A DNA stretch of 64,000 bases from Dipetalonema caudispina (Eukaryota > Nematoda > Chromadorea > Rhabditida > Onchocercidae). Below the pieces are notes generated by a model that was not told the DNA's origin, did no database searches, and was given only the letters and a program-made list of their open reading frames with translations. The stretch lies in assembly GCA_013365325.1 (NCBI GenBank), contig JABVXV010000130.1, positions 92,956 to 156,955 on the forward strand, in the 5' to 3' direction. This document shows positions 26,168-39,114 of this stretch, in pieces (the first letter of the stretch is position 1; each line of letters begins with the position of its first letter). The position numbers and the translations under genes are program-made.

Positions 26168-29100
26168 TCAAATTATTGGTATCGAATTCATTGATGAATA
26201 GTCCGGTTGCATTATTGGCAAGCCACCATTTTGCTTTTGAAAATATTTTTCCAGTTTAGCTGTAGTAAAAAATTGATTAAACACCTATAAATGCAAATGC
26301 AAATTCCAAATCCCTTAACAGTGAAAACAAAGACATACGTCAAAAAATAACAAACTCACTAATAATATGTTTTCCATAATTGTACTTTCGTAATGCAGGA
26401 ATATGTGGTTTAATAGCTAGCATCATCTTCTTCCGGAGGGCACTATCAGCCACATCCAACATCTTCTGCACAACATAGTTAGCAAATTGGTCTTTCATCA
26501 TCATCAAAAGTGGTGTAGCGATACTGAAAACAAGACACTCAAGTGCTCTCAAAAGCTCTATCTAATCATAAGGCAATACCTTGTGTTTTCATCTCACGGA
26601 CAAAATATTGTATTCGTTTTATCTCTGAATCCGAATGAAAATTTTGGTATTGACCAGTACATGGATAATTTGTTATAAAACACATATCACTAATCATTTT
26701 CAGTATAACAAAGTTATCAACTGAAGATGCCATCTGACTAGCAGCTCTTGAATGAAGTGTAAACAGCTAGTGGAGGCAAAGACATACTATAGAATAAACT
26801 ACAGATTATGGAGGAATCTGATGAAGCACAGAAATGATTTACTGGTGAATTGAAGGTGACTCTAAAGAATGTACACATATTGCTCCCACCGAACGAGAAA
26901 AACAAATATGCAGCGAGACATTCGATTTAACGCCAATGTTAATTAATGTTTAGTGGGAGATATGATTTCAGACTATTGACTTTTATTGCGCGTTTCAATC
27001 AGAATATAAACTGAGAGAATATTACGTAACACCAAGCAAAGCTAAATACTACAGTAAGCCCTACCTAAAACAGAACTTCCCACGAACCGAATAATTCAAT
27101 TATTCGAGCGAAACTCTTGTAAGATATTAAAATGTAAGTGAAAAAAACTAACTCGTTCGGGTTGCCACAAACTTCAGTAATCAAAGCATTCTTATGATGT
27201 GGTTCACCGCATGTCAAACATTTCTCAATTACATTTGATGCAAATTTATGTTGTGCGAAATGTAGGACATCACCCTGAAAAAGGTGTAACGATTCAGCAT
27301 GGAGCCTTCATCATCTAACAATCAAAGTACCAAACAAAACGATATCTCAATACTTTTCATGATCAAAGAAGCGTTCAACGACTATTTACTCTATCCCGTA
27401 TTTTTATCAGCCCTGTTTTATTTGCAAAAAATGTTTCCCAGTGAAGAATACTTGTGACAATAAGTTAAAGAATGGTAAGTCACAATACACAGTATAATTG
27501 TATGAACACAATCCGGTCCGAGTAAAATGTTCCCTAAAACTACAGCAAATGTAATCACTCACCTTAACTTGGTTGACGATACGATCGCGATCTTCTAAGG
27601 AGCCATGCTCAATAACATGTTGAATGACATAGTTGCCATACTGATCCACGATCAAACTTTTGACGTGCTTGTGAAGTTGGTCCAGCACCGGTCGTTTTTG
27701 CTCGTCTGTGCAATGCTCCAGTACGCGTTGAATTACTCTGCAGCCATATGGGTGCGTTGATAAATTGCATACCTATAATATATAGCAAATTAGATCATAC
27801 CAATTCCGAGAAATGGTTCTAATTTGTAGTCGAAAACTCGACTTCAAAGAAGAGAACGCTGATTATTATGAACAAATAATCTATAAAAGAATAGAAACAG
27901 AATCATGAAAAGAGAGATGAGCCGTCAACTACACCTACCGTCATGTTGTCTCCTGCAGGAACCAAAGCATCAATAATGAACTGTAATCGTGAAGCATCAA
28001 CGCGTTCAATAACTTTCTGTACTACGTGATTTCCATTTTGGTCCTTGACACACTTCAGTACCTGAAATTTATACTACTTTCACGAACAGTAATTTCAGAA
28101 AAACCTACTATCATCCTACTGAACCGTACTGCAGAAATTCCGCTCTCTAAAGGCGGGATCATCAATTCTATTGCTTAAATCCGAAAATATAAAAATTGAC
28201 ACAAGTCTAGTCACCTGTCCTTCCATTTCCCTTAAAATCTCCATCTGTTGCTCCGGTTCAATACTTTCCAAAGCTTTCTGAATGACACGGCATCCATACA
28301 TTTGCAGTGCCAATGACATAACATTGCCCTTAAAACAACTCATATCGGAAGTGTAAGAGATAAGAGTGAGAGTATTTTAACATTTTTGCAAACATCCTGT
28401 TTTTTACATGAAAAAAACTTCAGTGGTTACTTTATTGTAAACAAACTGTATATTTCGTATATTTAGTCGAGCGATCAATTAGTAGGTATCTAACCAGTAC
28501 CTTCACAGCATTTGTGAGAATATTCTTTTGTTCGGGGGTTCCATACTCAAAGAATTTTTGTATTACATAATTTCCAAAAACATCGGTCATCAAAGACTGC
28601 GCGTGTAATGCTACTTCATCGAATACTGCCTGCTTTTCCTTCAGTGAAGCACGTTCCAACTTTTGCTGTATGAATCTGAAGACAACAAATCAGTAATGGG
28701 AACATGCAACACCATATCAGGAAGCACTTGTAAATACAAACAAATCACTACTGTCATCCAATGTACATATGATAATGACAGAGCTGCTAAGTAATATTCC
28801 TACCTTGAACCATGTTGATCTTGCGCAAATTCCACAACATGTTTGCCAAGATCGGTTAATTGCAAATGAGGATTGCGATTATTCCGAAAATCATCTAACA
28901 GATGAGACCTGGTTTGTCTCTCGCCATCAGCCGAAACATATCCTAAAGAAAAACGTCGTTCCATTGGTTGCCATTATATTTGTACAGAATTCTAATAATC
29001 TTTTTATATAAATAGACATACAATGAATAGTAGATCCCGCTTGAAAATTAGGGTTCAGAGGATTTTCTAATGACCATAGAGTCACTGTACAAAAATTTAT

Positions 29101-32100
29101 TAAAAGAAACCATCAAGAGATATCAGCGAAAGCTATTTCTTACACTTCACTGTCCTCCAGTTATCCTTCATACACTAAATTATGAATAACTGCTTTGTAC
29201 TTCCCTCTTCAAAATTTTCATAAGATTACCTTAATACATAAGAATGTGCATACTAACCAAAACCTTTCTGGATAAGTGTAATCAGCAGTTACTTTTCTGT
29301 TCACTTAAGCTACCACTTATAAAAGTCACATGTCAGCACACTGCATAACTTACTCCAATTCCTTGTTGAAACATTACAAAAGCAAGAATATTCTAGATAA
29401 GACCAATAAAAAAATATATTATGGATAATGACTGAATAATCCGACCTCGACCTGAAACAGTTGAATTGTTTCGGCGATTGTTATGAACAGCAACGTTGTA
29501 GGGCATTTGCGCAATGGTACTTTGTTGAGGAGCATAAGTAGAACGCGGTGCAGGAGGCGCTTGAATATGAGCTCCAGACGACGAACCTGGGAACATTGAT
29601 GGAGGATTGTACGTCGTCGAAAATGCATTACCTGTAAATAGTATATTTTTTATTAGAAAACGTGATAAAGAGAAACAACTGCTGCATCCACTACTCCCAT
29701 TTCCTGTCAATACACGTAGTGCGGCAAGCCCTTTGTTAACAGAGTAGCTTCCCAGAGTACGACCCTTCTTACAGATTTCTAAGTATCTCAAAAAATGTCC
29801 AGCTGTTCAGATGTTTTTCAAATATCTGTCATGCTCAAGAATGACTGCTCACATTCTAATAACCTGAGACTAAAATCGACATAATTTGATGTCATCAAGA
29901 ACACCTCTCGCCATTTAAATCTTCCAGTTGATAATAGTAAGAATATCACTTTTTAGATTTCGTAATGCAATAGACCCTGCGCAAGTGAATGAGAAGGTAA
30001 TTTAAATTCTGTGACGCTTATAAGTGTTGGTGCAAAAACAAGGTCCTCTTCATTTAAGTCCAGCGAGACAGAGCCACTTCACTTCTCTGATGAAAGTGAA
30101 AATATGAAAACAAAAACAAAAATATGAAGACAAACCGAAGAAATTGGGACTTGATCCCAGTGAACCAGCCGAAGGTGTTTGAGGAAAATTCATGAAAAGA
30201 TATTGTTGCTGAGGTTGCACCCCATAAGATGGCGCACTAACTTGTCCATTTGAAATGAATGAATCATTTCGAGTTGTTGGAGTTGACTGAGGTGGACCGA
30301 TCGACAGATTTGATAGACTGGTGGTCAAATGACTGATAGCTGGTTGCGTTGTGTAACCTAGTGGGAAGTGAAAAGCGCCAGGTGGTGAAGACGAAAAAAG
30401 AGCTGAGGTAGGCGGTGTACCGCGAGCTCCTAAAAATAAAGTATTGATGGACCTATAAAATTATTGTATTCCAGCGGCAAAGAAAGTTCTTACAGTGAAT
30501 AAAGTGCAATGCATATCACAGCGTCACTCTCTGAGCTCCCCATTACACTGTATCATAAAGATTATTCAGTACCACTTTTCGAAAACAATGTATAGGATAG
30601 GAGCTAACCTCCAATATTTCCATTTACTGCAAGTGCTGATTCCGATACCGGTGGCAGACTTGGTGCTGCACCGCTGTTATACACAGCAGTAAACGAGCCA
30701 TAACCATATCCAGTTGGAGTTGTTCCAAAGGGTGCTGCTGTCTGTACGCTTCCCGGATAAATGATAGAGTTTTGTTGTCCTTGTAACATATAGGGATACT
30801 GAAATTGAAATATTTACCACTATTTTACCACAAAGCTTTCCCTTCTTTCTTGAAGCTAACAATAATCACATAATCTTGTTTCCTAATGCCCCGAAGAATT
30901 ACAGTTAAAGAGCGTTCATTAGAGAGAGGAAGATCTATAACTGAAATGAAATGCTACAATGTGAAGACCATATAGCTGTACGATTATTAGGAAAAGAAGG
31001 GGATATTGTAATACTCATTTAAAAAATTGATTCTTAGATGAGCTAGGAGAAATGAAATCGGATGGAAAAAGAATAACCGTATCATAATACGAATGCAATG
31101 CAATAAGGAGAGGTCAAGCACACCCTTACATGATCAATCAGACAGGAAGAGCAACGCGTCATCGCATCCATCTTTTATAAGGCATAAGAGTGCAGAGATG
31201 GTCCACGCAACACTTTGCAGAAGCTTCGAAGTGCAATGGAAATTTGAAAGCAGAACAGCAAACTGTTAAATGGCAAATAGCCAAAACCGATACTAGGAAT
31301 AGACGAAAAAAAACAAATGACAGGATGTTGCTTACCATTAGAAACCACGAAAAGAGCATTTCCTAAAAAAAGCCAGTGAAGCTCGGCGACGACATATCGG
31401 TTTGTAGCAGCCTACTACAATCAGTCCTACCACCGATTACTCGCTACTACTGCAGCAGACAACGGTGACGGAGAACGGAGAAAAATGTTGATGAAAAGAA
31501 AGAAAAGGGAAAATACTGAAAACTTTTCTTGTTCTGAGTCTAAGTAGAACTGTCACATATACGGCAGTATCATACCAACAGAGCAATAACATCACAATAT
31601 AACATCCTAAAACAAATGAAAAAGATACCTCCTTTCCTCTACCCCTTTTTTCTACGTAAATTCTCATCTCTTAAATGCTCTTTACAAATATACCAAGAAC
31701 GGTGATGCATATTTCGAGGTGCAAATTATCGATCATACAGAAATCAGCCACTTCTTTCAGCAACCAATCCATCATCTAGCCTATCATCGATTATTGCCCA
31801 AATTTATCACTTGTTGCTGCTCAAAATGTACCCTGTTTTTATCCATGCATACTAGCCAAATCACTATGTTTTCATTGATGTCATTTAATTCCTCCAAACT
31901 GCTATTTCCAGCTTTAATTTCCGAATTTCATTCTATTGTTCAGCAACCCACTGATGGCCAACTGCTTTTTCGTACCTCACTTTTGCATAACCAGTGGCTT
32001 GAAGTGATTCGACTTTCTCCATTGGAAACATCAAGCTGGTTTTTTCGACAGGTATTGCACAACAGTTAAACAAATATGGATACATCAAAATTATAAGACT

Positions 32101-34833
32101 TCTCAGAGCCAGGGAAGTCCACAACATTTTTCAAAAATTTTCCAACAAAGTCATCTTATGGTAATAATCAGTGAGCAAAATTCTGGACCTCCGAAATCTC
32201 TCAACTTCCACACAGCACAAACAGCCAGCAACAAATACACCCCACTTTGATATCAGTGGACTGCTGAGTCATGTGATAGCTCCAAAGCATATTTCAAATT
32301 TAGACTTCACCTACCGATTTCTTGACTCCGCCGTCCTTACTGCACCTAATTAACATCAAGTTTACTAACATAATATGCTTTGAATCCCAACGGCCGAGAT
32401 CAAAACATCATTTCATTTCACCAGAAATGTCAACCGCATAAAATACAGTAACATCTCGGACCTTAAGCGACAAAAACGAGTACTTCAGTATGAAAAAACT
32501 TCCGCTGCAAATTATGTGACCCCGGAAATTTTCAAGCGCTTTGTTGCATTTCTTTCATCAAGAATCCGCTTCTATCCAAGTACATAAAAGCATTATTCCA
32601 TTTTTGCACCTGATATTAGTATCCCCGGTATGAAAGACAATAATAAGATGGAATGTCTGCACTGAATGATTATAAGTTGGAGTTCAGAAAATTAGCCAAA
32701 ACTTCGGTAGCTATAGAGAGACAACAACTCCTTCATCTCCTGTTCAAAAAAAAAGTCACGAGAAGATAATATGACCACTAATCACAATCTCATAAGTGTA
32801 AAAATGAATATCTGAAATTTGTTGGATGCAAACTAAAAACTAAAAGCAAATTTCTCCGAAAGTATACTAATTAAGGTTAGGATAATCTCAAATACCGTCA
32901 AACTCCTTCAACTATTTCCCAATGAATAAAAGTGAGCTATGCAACCTAACATTAACCATGCCAAATCTCTAAATCGGTACTCTCCGTATCACGGCTTCAC
33001 TGATTTATTGAATTACGGCTTATCACTTAAATTCTATGTGCATAAAAAATACAGTGGGATACAAGATCAGCAATTCAAATTCTAATAACAAGGCCAACTT
33101 AAATGCAAGGCTTACAAGAATTAATTTCTAAATAACTACTTCAATAAAACAATACTACAGCAATACCAAAATCATATACGTAAGCAGAAATCCTACGAAT
33201 GAAAAATGTGGCACTTCGGATGGAAGTGTTCTGGAAACAAAATGAATTCATGAGAATGAAAATCCTTCAATCATAGTAAAAGAAGAACTACGGAAACAAT
33301 CACGATAACCTATATAAAGTTTTAAAATCTGGTAATATGCTTCAGGAACCTAAGACTAACCTGAATTTCCGGTGTAGAACCCAAAGTAAGAGAATCTGCT
33401 TGTAGCTGATAGGGTATCTGCACAAATGGTGTCGACGTATTCGACCCCAACGTATCGCTGGTCGACTTAACTGGTTTATCGTCATTTCTATCAACCGTTT
33501 TACCATCTTCTAGTTTCACAGCATTCACCTAAAAATACACGTCATGTATTTCAACACAATAAACACTTCTGCAGCTTTCCTGTATAACAGAAAAATCCCC
33601 TTACGCAATCATTTCAAGGCATCTTGAATATTTCTCACTCATCAAAACTTCGTCCAATTCGTTTGTTTGAAAATCCCTTTCGTTGAAGGTGTCGTTGCAC
33701 CTATTTTCAGAGAGATGGGAAGGGAATACGTGATACGCACAATTTTCCATTCAAATCAACTTGTCCCAATGTGGTATGGTCGTTTTTCATATGGAATGTT
33801 TTCTTCTCAAGGATGAAAAGTATTGCAAAAATTTTTTTATAAGAAACAATTTTTGAAAATTCACTTGTCATCGAAGTTGAATGAGGTGAGGTATTCAGGA
33901 AAAAAAAGGACAATCCAGAGTATAAAAGCATCGTGAGAATTTGAAAAAGATGAAAAGAAATAGTGGAGCATTTTTCCTACAATATTTAGACAGTTAATCT
34001 ACTAATAAGGAGCATAAATTCAAAATTTTCCAGGAGGCCGATGTACGATATGTTTTTACAGCAGCGGAAAATAAACTACACTGACTGATCAAATGTGTTA
34101 TTCCTAATGATCTCTCAGGTCCCAAAAATAAAAATGATTTGAAGTGGACGAGAAAAAGTGTGTACACAAGCGAAAACACTACGTAACTTTGTGAGGAAGT
34201 GAGCAGTCCCAGTGCCCATTATTGTCAATTACAGCAGACGATTTTGTTAACGACCTTTAAAATTTGAGTTATGAATAACTTACGAATTTTGTGTCCGCTG
34301 CATTCAAACTTCCAGCAGATGAGCCTAAAACGTTAGCGATCATCTGTGTGCAAAGCGAATTTTCTCGAGATCTTATAGACCCAGCAATACCAACACCAGC
34401 ATTACCTTGCACCATAATTGGATTGCTAACAGCATGCTCTAGAAACAAATATTACAATAATATGTCGAACTAAATCCTCACTTCATAGCGCCATAACTAT
34501 GCACCGAAATTTAATTCGGCAAGTCTGTAGTTACACTTTGATATGAACATATTTCGAAAAAGAAAAAAAACTCTCCGCCTCAGTCAATCCATGTACACCT
34601 GCTACAAACCTAGTCTAAAGATAAATTGAGTTGAGAGCAATCGAAAGGTACGATCATTTCAATAGCATTATTCATTCAAGCATATGGACAGATAGGGCAA
34701 TAAGAATAGAGGAAAAAACGAATTAGGGAAAAGAAATCCATCGAATGGAAAATTTAACAAAAAATTAACCTGATCGCATGCTACTCCACGAACTCGGATA
34801 GTGATTCGACCATTGTTGTTCAGCCATTGCCAT
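26168..34833 (-). CDS. PUM: Pumilio-family RNA-binding protein (PUM / PUF-9-like), complete, 14 exons
   Basis: Cytoplasmic translational repressor that binds 3' UTR elements through a C-terminal Pumilio homology domain. Exons in transcript order: 34770-34833, 34284-34438, 33361-33528, 30609-30798, 30136-30429, 29452-29631, 28804-28942, 28501-28675, 28215-28328, 27939-28061, 27563-27772, 27153-27274, 26360-26523, 26168-26259, totalling 2190 nt or 729 residues. The start [12 protein letters not shown] has an in-frame TAA 12 nt upstream. The first ~350 residues are low-complexity, rich in Ser, Pro, Gly and Gln. The PUM domain runs from [15 protein letters not shown] (about residue 365) to the end. 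All eight repeats are present, with base-reading triads S-R-Q, N-Y-Q, C-R-Q, N-H-Q, C-R-Q, N-Y-Q, S-N-E, N-Y-Q, the same as human and fly Pumilio, so UGUANAUA is the expected target. The donor after exon 6 is ambiguous by 6 nt (29446 or 29452 as the exon edge). Confidence 0.96.
31981..32031 (-). CDS. Candidate alternative first coding exon of the Pumilio gene
   Basis: Inside the 2.56-kb intron between the exons 33361-33528 and 30609-30798, the minus strand has an ATG at 32031 opening [17 protein letters not shown], followed by a donor GTGAGG at 31980-31975. Its length (51 nt, phase 0) splices in frame to exon 30609-30798, which also begins in phase 0 (YPYMLQGQQ). This would give a shorter isoform with another N-terminus, made from an internal promoter. 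Multiple N-terminal isoforms are common in Pumilio genes. A second nearby donor (GTACGA) would not be in frame. The evidence is only frame and splice-site agreement. Confidence 0.33.
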
Positions 34834-36995
34834 AATGCTATCTTATTCTGGATATCGCTCGGTGTGGAAAGTATGACAACAATTGAAAACAGTAGAAATA
34901 CAACGCGCAACGCAGATATAATACAGTTTTGTACAAGATCTGTAATCGAAATAATTTGCACTGACTAGGTGAAGAAACAAAAAACAACACGCAAAGCTGA
35001 TTGCGTCATAGTCTAATAATTGCTTGCTGTTTGACACGTACTTACAACATATGCTACTATTTTTTTTTACTAATTTCTCAACATTAAAATAAACTTCCAC
35101 TCAAAAATTTCCGAAAACGAACTATTTTCACATTAGGTCATAAACGGTAAACGCTTCAATTTGACAAATTGACACCACAACGAAGTGATACATATATATA
35201 TACATATAACATCTATACCACACGTTGTGATTGTAGCTCATAAAATTGTAACTTTCATTTAATAAAATAGTGTGCACCCGTCAAGTGTGAATGTTAAATT
35301 TCGTGCAGCTGTGTTCAAATGGAAATACAGATCACTTTTCTTTGAATTTCCTCTTTCCCTCATCATCCACGACATGCTAATAAGTGTGATCACCACCTCC
35401 CTCCCTCTCTTCAAACAAAAGAATCGGAATGTGAGGAAAGTACAAAGAAATTGGAGGAAATCAACAAGTTGGTATTTATTATGTGGTAAATTCAATAACT
35501 TTCGCCATGGATAGCTTTCATCTCGATTATTATCATTAAAAATCCAACAACTCCACCACACGTAACTTATCGATTATCAACACGCAGTGTTCCCAACACA
35601 CGGATAGAGCGTGAGATCAATTAAAAGGGAGATAAGGAGAGGAAAGAACGAGGCAAAATTATACTGTCGTCAAAAAACCAAAATAATCGAAAAAAAAGAG
35701 AGAGCGCAGACACGCATGCATACATGTATGTATATATGTATACATGAACACAGAAGGAGGGAGATAGAAAGAGAGAAACCAAATAACTATCACAGGGAAG
35801 AATGAAAAGTTCGTACAGTCTGTTGCGATTGGATATGCGCCAAAAAAACCTGACAGACCAAAAACCAAGTCGTAATAGTCAAGCTAAAGGCAGTACTTAT
35901 AGCATGAAGATTAGAGTGCATTATGTTTTACCAGAAATTGGCAGGAAAGAGCAATGAATACTAGAACAGATTATGCAACATCTGTAGAAGCCTAAATAAT
36001 TTGAATATAAAAGGAAAGTATGACAGAATAATTTACAATCTAACACATATGTATCAGTAACCAATGAATGGTGGATACTTCACTCTTTAAATCAAGACAT
36101 AAAGACAAGAACAAATTAGTTGAGTAACATTAATTGTGACACTTGACGGCACGTAGCAAAACTTGCTCGTGGTAATTTGATTTTGGTGATTGCACTCCCG
36201 CTAAAGCTACTCCTTCAGTCTCTGCAGAATCCACTCCGCATTGTGAAAAGAAACTCTTAGCTTCTAAAACATCATTTATTAACTATCTGAGATAAAGAAC
36301 TGAATGCGAGAATGAGAATGAGAAGAAAATGAAAAAGACAAAGAGAAAGCTATGAGATACAAAATGAATGTATAAATGGTTTCATTTTGGTCCGTGTACA
36401 TTAAATTGGATACAATTACTCAACAATCATATCATTCAAAATGACCTTTCTCAACGAAACTTTAACTAGAAAAGTGATATTTATATAGTACATGTTACAG
36501 CATATATTAATATCTAAACGCTCTAGCAATTATATGATCCCAAATAGCGCCATTATATTCCAGGCATCCTGACTACAATGGCACTAGATATCTATCTCGG
36601 AGTTTTCGCTTATTAGAATAGAACTGATTTGAGGGAAGAATGACATTCAAACGTTGCCAACAAAGCATCGCATCAAGTGGAATGGTGATTTAAGATAAAG
36701 TGTTGGAAAGTAAGATATGTACAGTGGATGAATTTGAGAAAAAGTATTTAAGCAATAACAACGATATTTACACAATTTAGTCAAACTAACAGTATTCACC
36801 TAGTTTTGTCAGACTATTAAAGTCGAACTTACGAACTCTTCCCCTTCTAGTTGTTAAAATGAAAATTAATTTTGCCAAAATCTAGCATTAAGAGAAAGTT
36901 TCATTTTATCCGATAAATTGAAATTGTAAAGTCAACATGAAGTTTGCAAGAACCGTATAGAATGAACGACTTTCATTTTATGCAGCTCTGCCAAT

Positions 36996-37834
36996 ATGAA
37001 ACAAGCAAAAAGTAGAATAGAGAGGAAGAAAAAGCCGAAATTCCAACCAAAATTGCATCATTTAGGCGGACGAAGTCGTTCCAATCTTCCATCCATCCTA
37101 CCTTTTGCTAATGCAATAATACGGCAATATGTGGATAACAAAGACTGTCATAGTAGACAGGTAGATATATTGATCAAAGCATTTCAGACATAACGGAAAG
37201 CACATTTCCCGATAAATGATACTCTCCCAATAATATTTCAACACGAAAAGGAAACCCAGACGAATTTCAATCGATCCAGCAACAACCATAGTACAAACGA
37301 ACAGACCGACAGACAGACTGATATGCACACATATACACATACACAGGCAGGTACATACATACATATGGCGGCAACTATTAGAAACACGGAAGAGTACACA
37401 TGAATATCACATAGACCGGGGTAAACTATCAAAACGGGATACGGGATTCTGGTGTATCGCAATTTATTGCTAATAATCCGGATTAATCACACATTGTCAG
37501 CAGAAAGGGTAGATATAACCGACATATCCCGGTTTACTCTAGTCAAATCTAGTTTAATAATCATTCCATAAAACAGCTAACGCTAATCGAGACGCAATCA
37601 ATCATATCTGCAGGATTCAATAAATTGAAATATTACATGAACTTGTTGGAAATGATCAAAAAACGCTCTCGAATAGATACGGAGGGAAAGAGAAAGAAAG
37701 AAGAAAGGAAGGGAGGGGAAGAACTCGATCGCCAACCATACCATCCTGTCGATAACAGCTGCTCTTACTCTTACTACTACTACTACTATTCCTACTACCG
37801 CCAACTATTAACACTGCAACTACTATTGCTATGA
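36996..37834 (+). CDS. Weak two-exon gene candidate, lysine/arginine-rich
   Basis: An AG acceptor (TTTTATGCAG, ending 36985) lies 10 nt before an ATG at 36996, as in a spliced-leader site. The frame opens MKQAKSRIERKKKPKFQPK. A donor at 37153 (CATA then GTAGAC) leaves phase 1 and fits an exon at 37614-37834, which follows ATCTGCAG and reads FNKLKYYMNLLEMIKKRSR, then a KR/E-rich and a Tyr-rich (TAC repeat) segment to TGA at 37832-37834. This gives 125 residues of no known family. Without splicing, the first frame stops at 37193 (65 residues). Purine-rich and TAC-repeat DNA can mimic such a frame, so this may well be non-coding Pumilio upstream sequence. Confidence 0.18.
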
Positions 37835-37938
37835 AGGATGGATAGAGGATAGGAGAGAATTGCAATGGGTAAGTCTCGAGCATGGGTAGGGTAGATCTCG
37901 AGGACGGGAATGGCAAATGCCCAAACAAAAAAGAAGCG

Positions 37939-37962
<24 letters not shown>
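37939..37962. repeat. (GA)n microsatellite
   Basis: Twelve GA units inside a wider purine-rich stretch upstream of the Pumilio gene. Confidence 0.9.
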
Positions 37963-37969
<7 letters not shown>

Positions 37970-38782
37970 GCTGCAGAAATTGTTGGCAACAATAATACGA
38001 GAAACTACTATTACATATAATACTACTACTCCCTTTCCCTCCCGCGCGCATTTCACAAGACCACCCATTCCGCCAAACCTCGGGATAGAATCGATAGATG
38101 AGAGGAGAGTGAATAAGGAATTGAGTTAGACAGTCAGACAACGAGGCAATAGCCCTCCTCCGTATCTCTGCACAAGGTAGCATGACATCAGACTTGATAG
38201 TTATGAAAGCCTCGTGACACTTACTCCTTTCTTTTTAGGACTGATACTAACAATCGCTCTTAAACATTTCTTGTCTCTTGCAGCACTCCAACATCTTCAC
38301 ATACTAATGTAAGCTTGCAACATGGTGATATGAGTCGGGATACGGAGGTCAGATTAATTAACTGAACGTTATCTTATCAGCAATGAATAATTATATGGTA
38401 TTATGAGAACGAGAGAAAAAGAAGATAAACATTAGAAATTACACGAATTATATTACTCAATCAAGGGAATAAATAGATTGACAGATATGATCAAGTGTCA
38501 CTGACTAAAACGAATCACACAAGTATATCTGACTATGCAATCTTATTAAAATTAACCTAATTAGCACGGATCAACTATTGAGATTGTATTGGATAGACAG
38601 ATAATGCATTAGCAAAACAGATTTAACTAATGAAGCACGGATCTTTTATATCAACTAATTCTATTACAATTTCTTTCTATACGTTGGCCAACATATCTAT
38701 TACCACTAGCATAGCCAAGCATACATCCCATTACCATACTCACATAACCATACTTAGCACTAGCGTAGTCACGTACACGCCC

Positions 38783-38795
38783 CACGTGCCACGTG
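38783..38795. promoter_or_regulatory. Two adjacent CACGTG E-boxes
   Basis: CACGTG occurs at 38783-38788 and 38790-38795, flanked by further CACGTA half-sites at about 38,770 and 38,798. The window is otherwise AT-rich, so two adjacent GC-rich palindromes are unlikely by chance. bHLH or bHLH-Zip factors bind CACGTG. The nearest clear gene start is Pumilio, about 4 kb away, so the target is unknown. Confidence 0.35.
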
Positions 38796-39029
38796 CTCAC
38801 GTACACAGCTTAACATCAGCACATCCACGAGCCCCAATTCCCACAGAGATCATAGTTCGCATGGCCAAAAAAAAACTGGCGAACTGCCCACTTCGGATGC
38901 CGCCATTGTCCGAACCAAATTTGCATTTGATATGCTGTCTCGTTGAGATACTTTGCATCGCTCCCCAATGAAAAACACTATCCCACGAGGACACTTCTGA
39001 AGATTGTGCATAGATTGGGCTTATTTACC

Positions 39030-39114
39030 TTATGCTTGGCCTTAGTTCTTGTATGATGTGATACTGGCATATAATTCCATTAGAAATCATAAACAGCAAA
39101 CTGGCCAAGCATAA
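39030..39114. repeat. Perfect 12-bp inverted repeat with 61-bp spacer
   Basis: TTATGCTTGGCC at 39030-39041 and its exact reverse complement GGCCAAGCATAA at 39103-39114. It could form a stem-loop or mark the ends of a very short miniature element. No target-site duplication is evident. Confidence 0.6.

Noticed and set aside
31719..32069. 116-codon plus-strand ORF inside the large Pumilio intron
   Set aside because: No family match and no splice or start context; the opposite strand offers a better explanation (candidate alternative first exon).
37656..38183. 175-codon minus-strand ORF, the longest in the window
   Set aside because: It is made of Ser/Leu runs from GA and TAC repeats and has no natural protein composition.
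38630..38971. 113-codon plus-strand ORF
   Set aside because: Thr/His/Ser-rich from CATA/CAC-type repeats; no homology or splice support.
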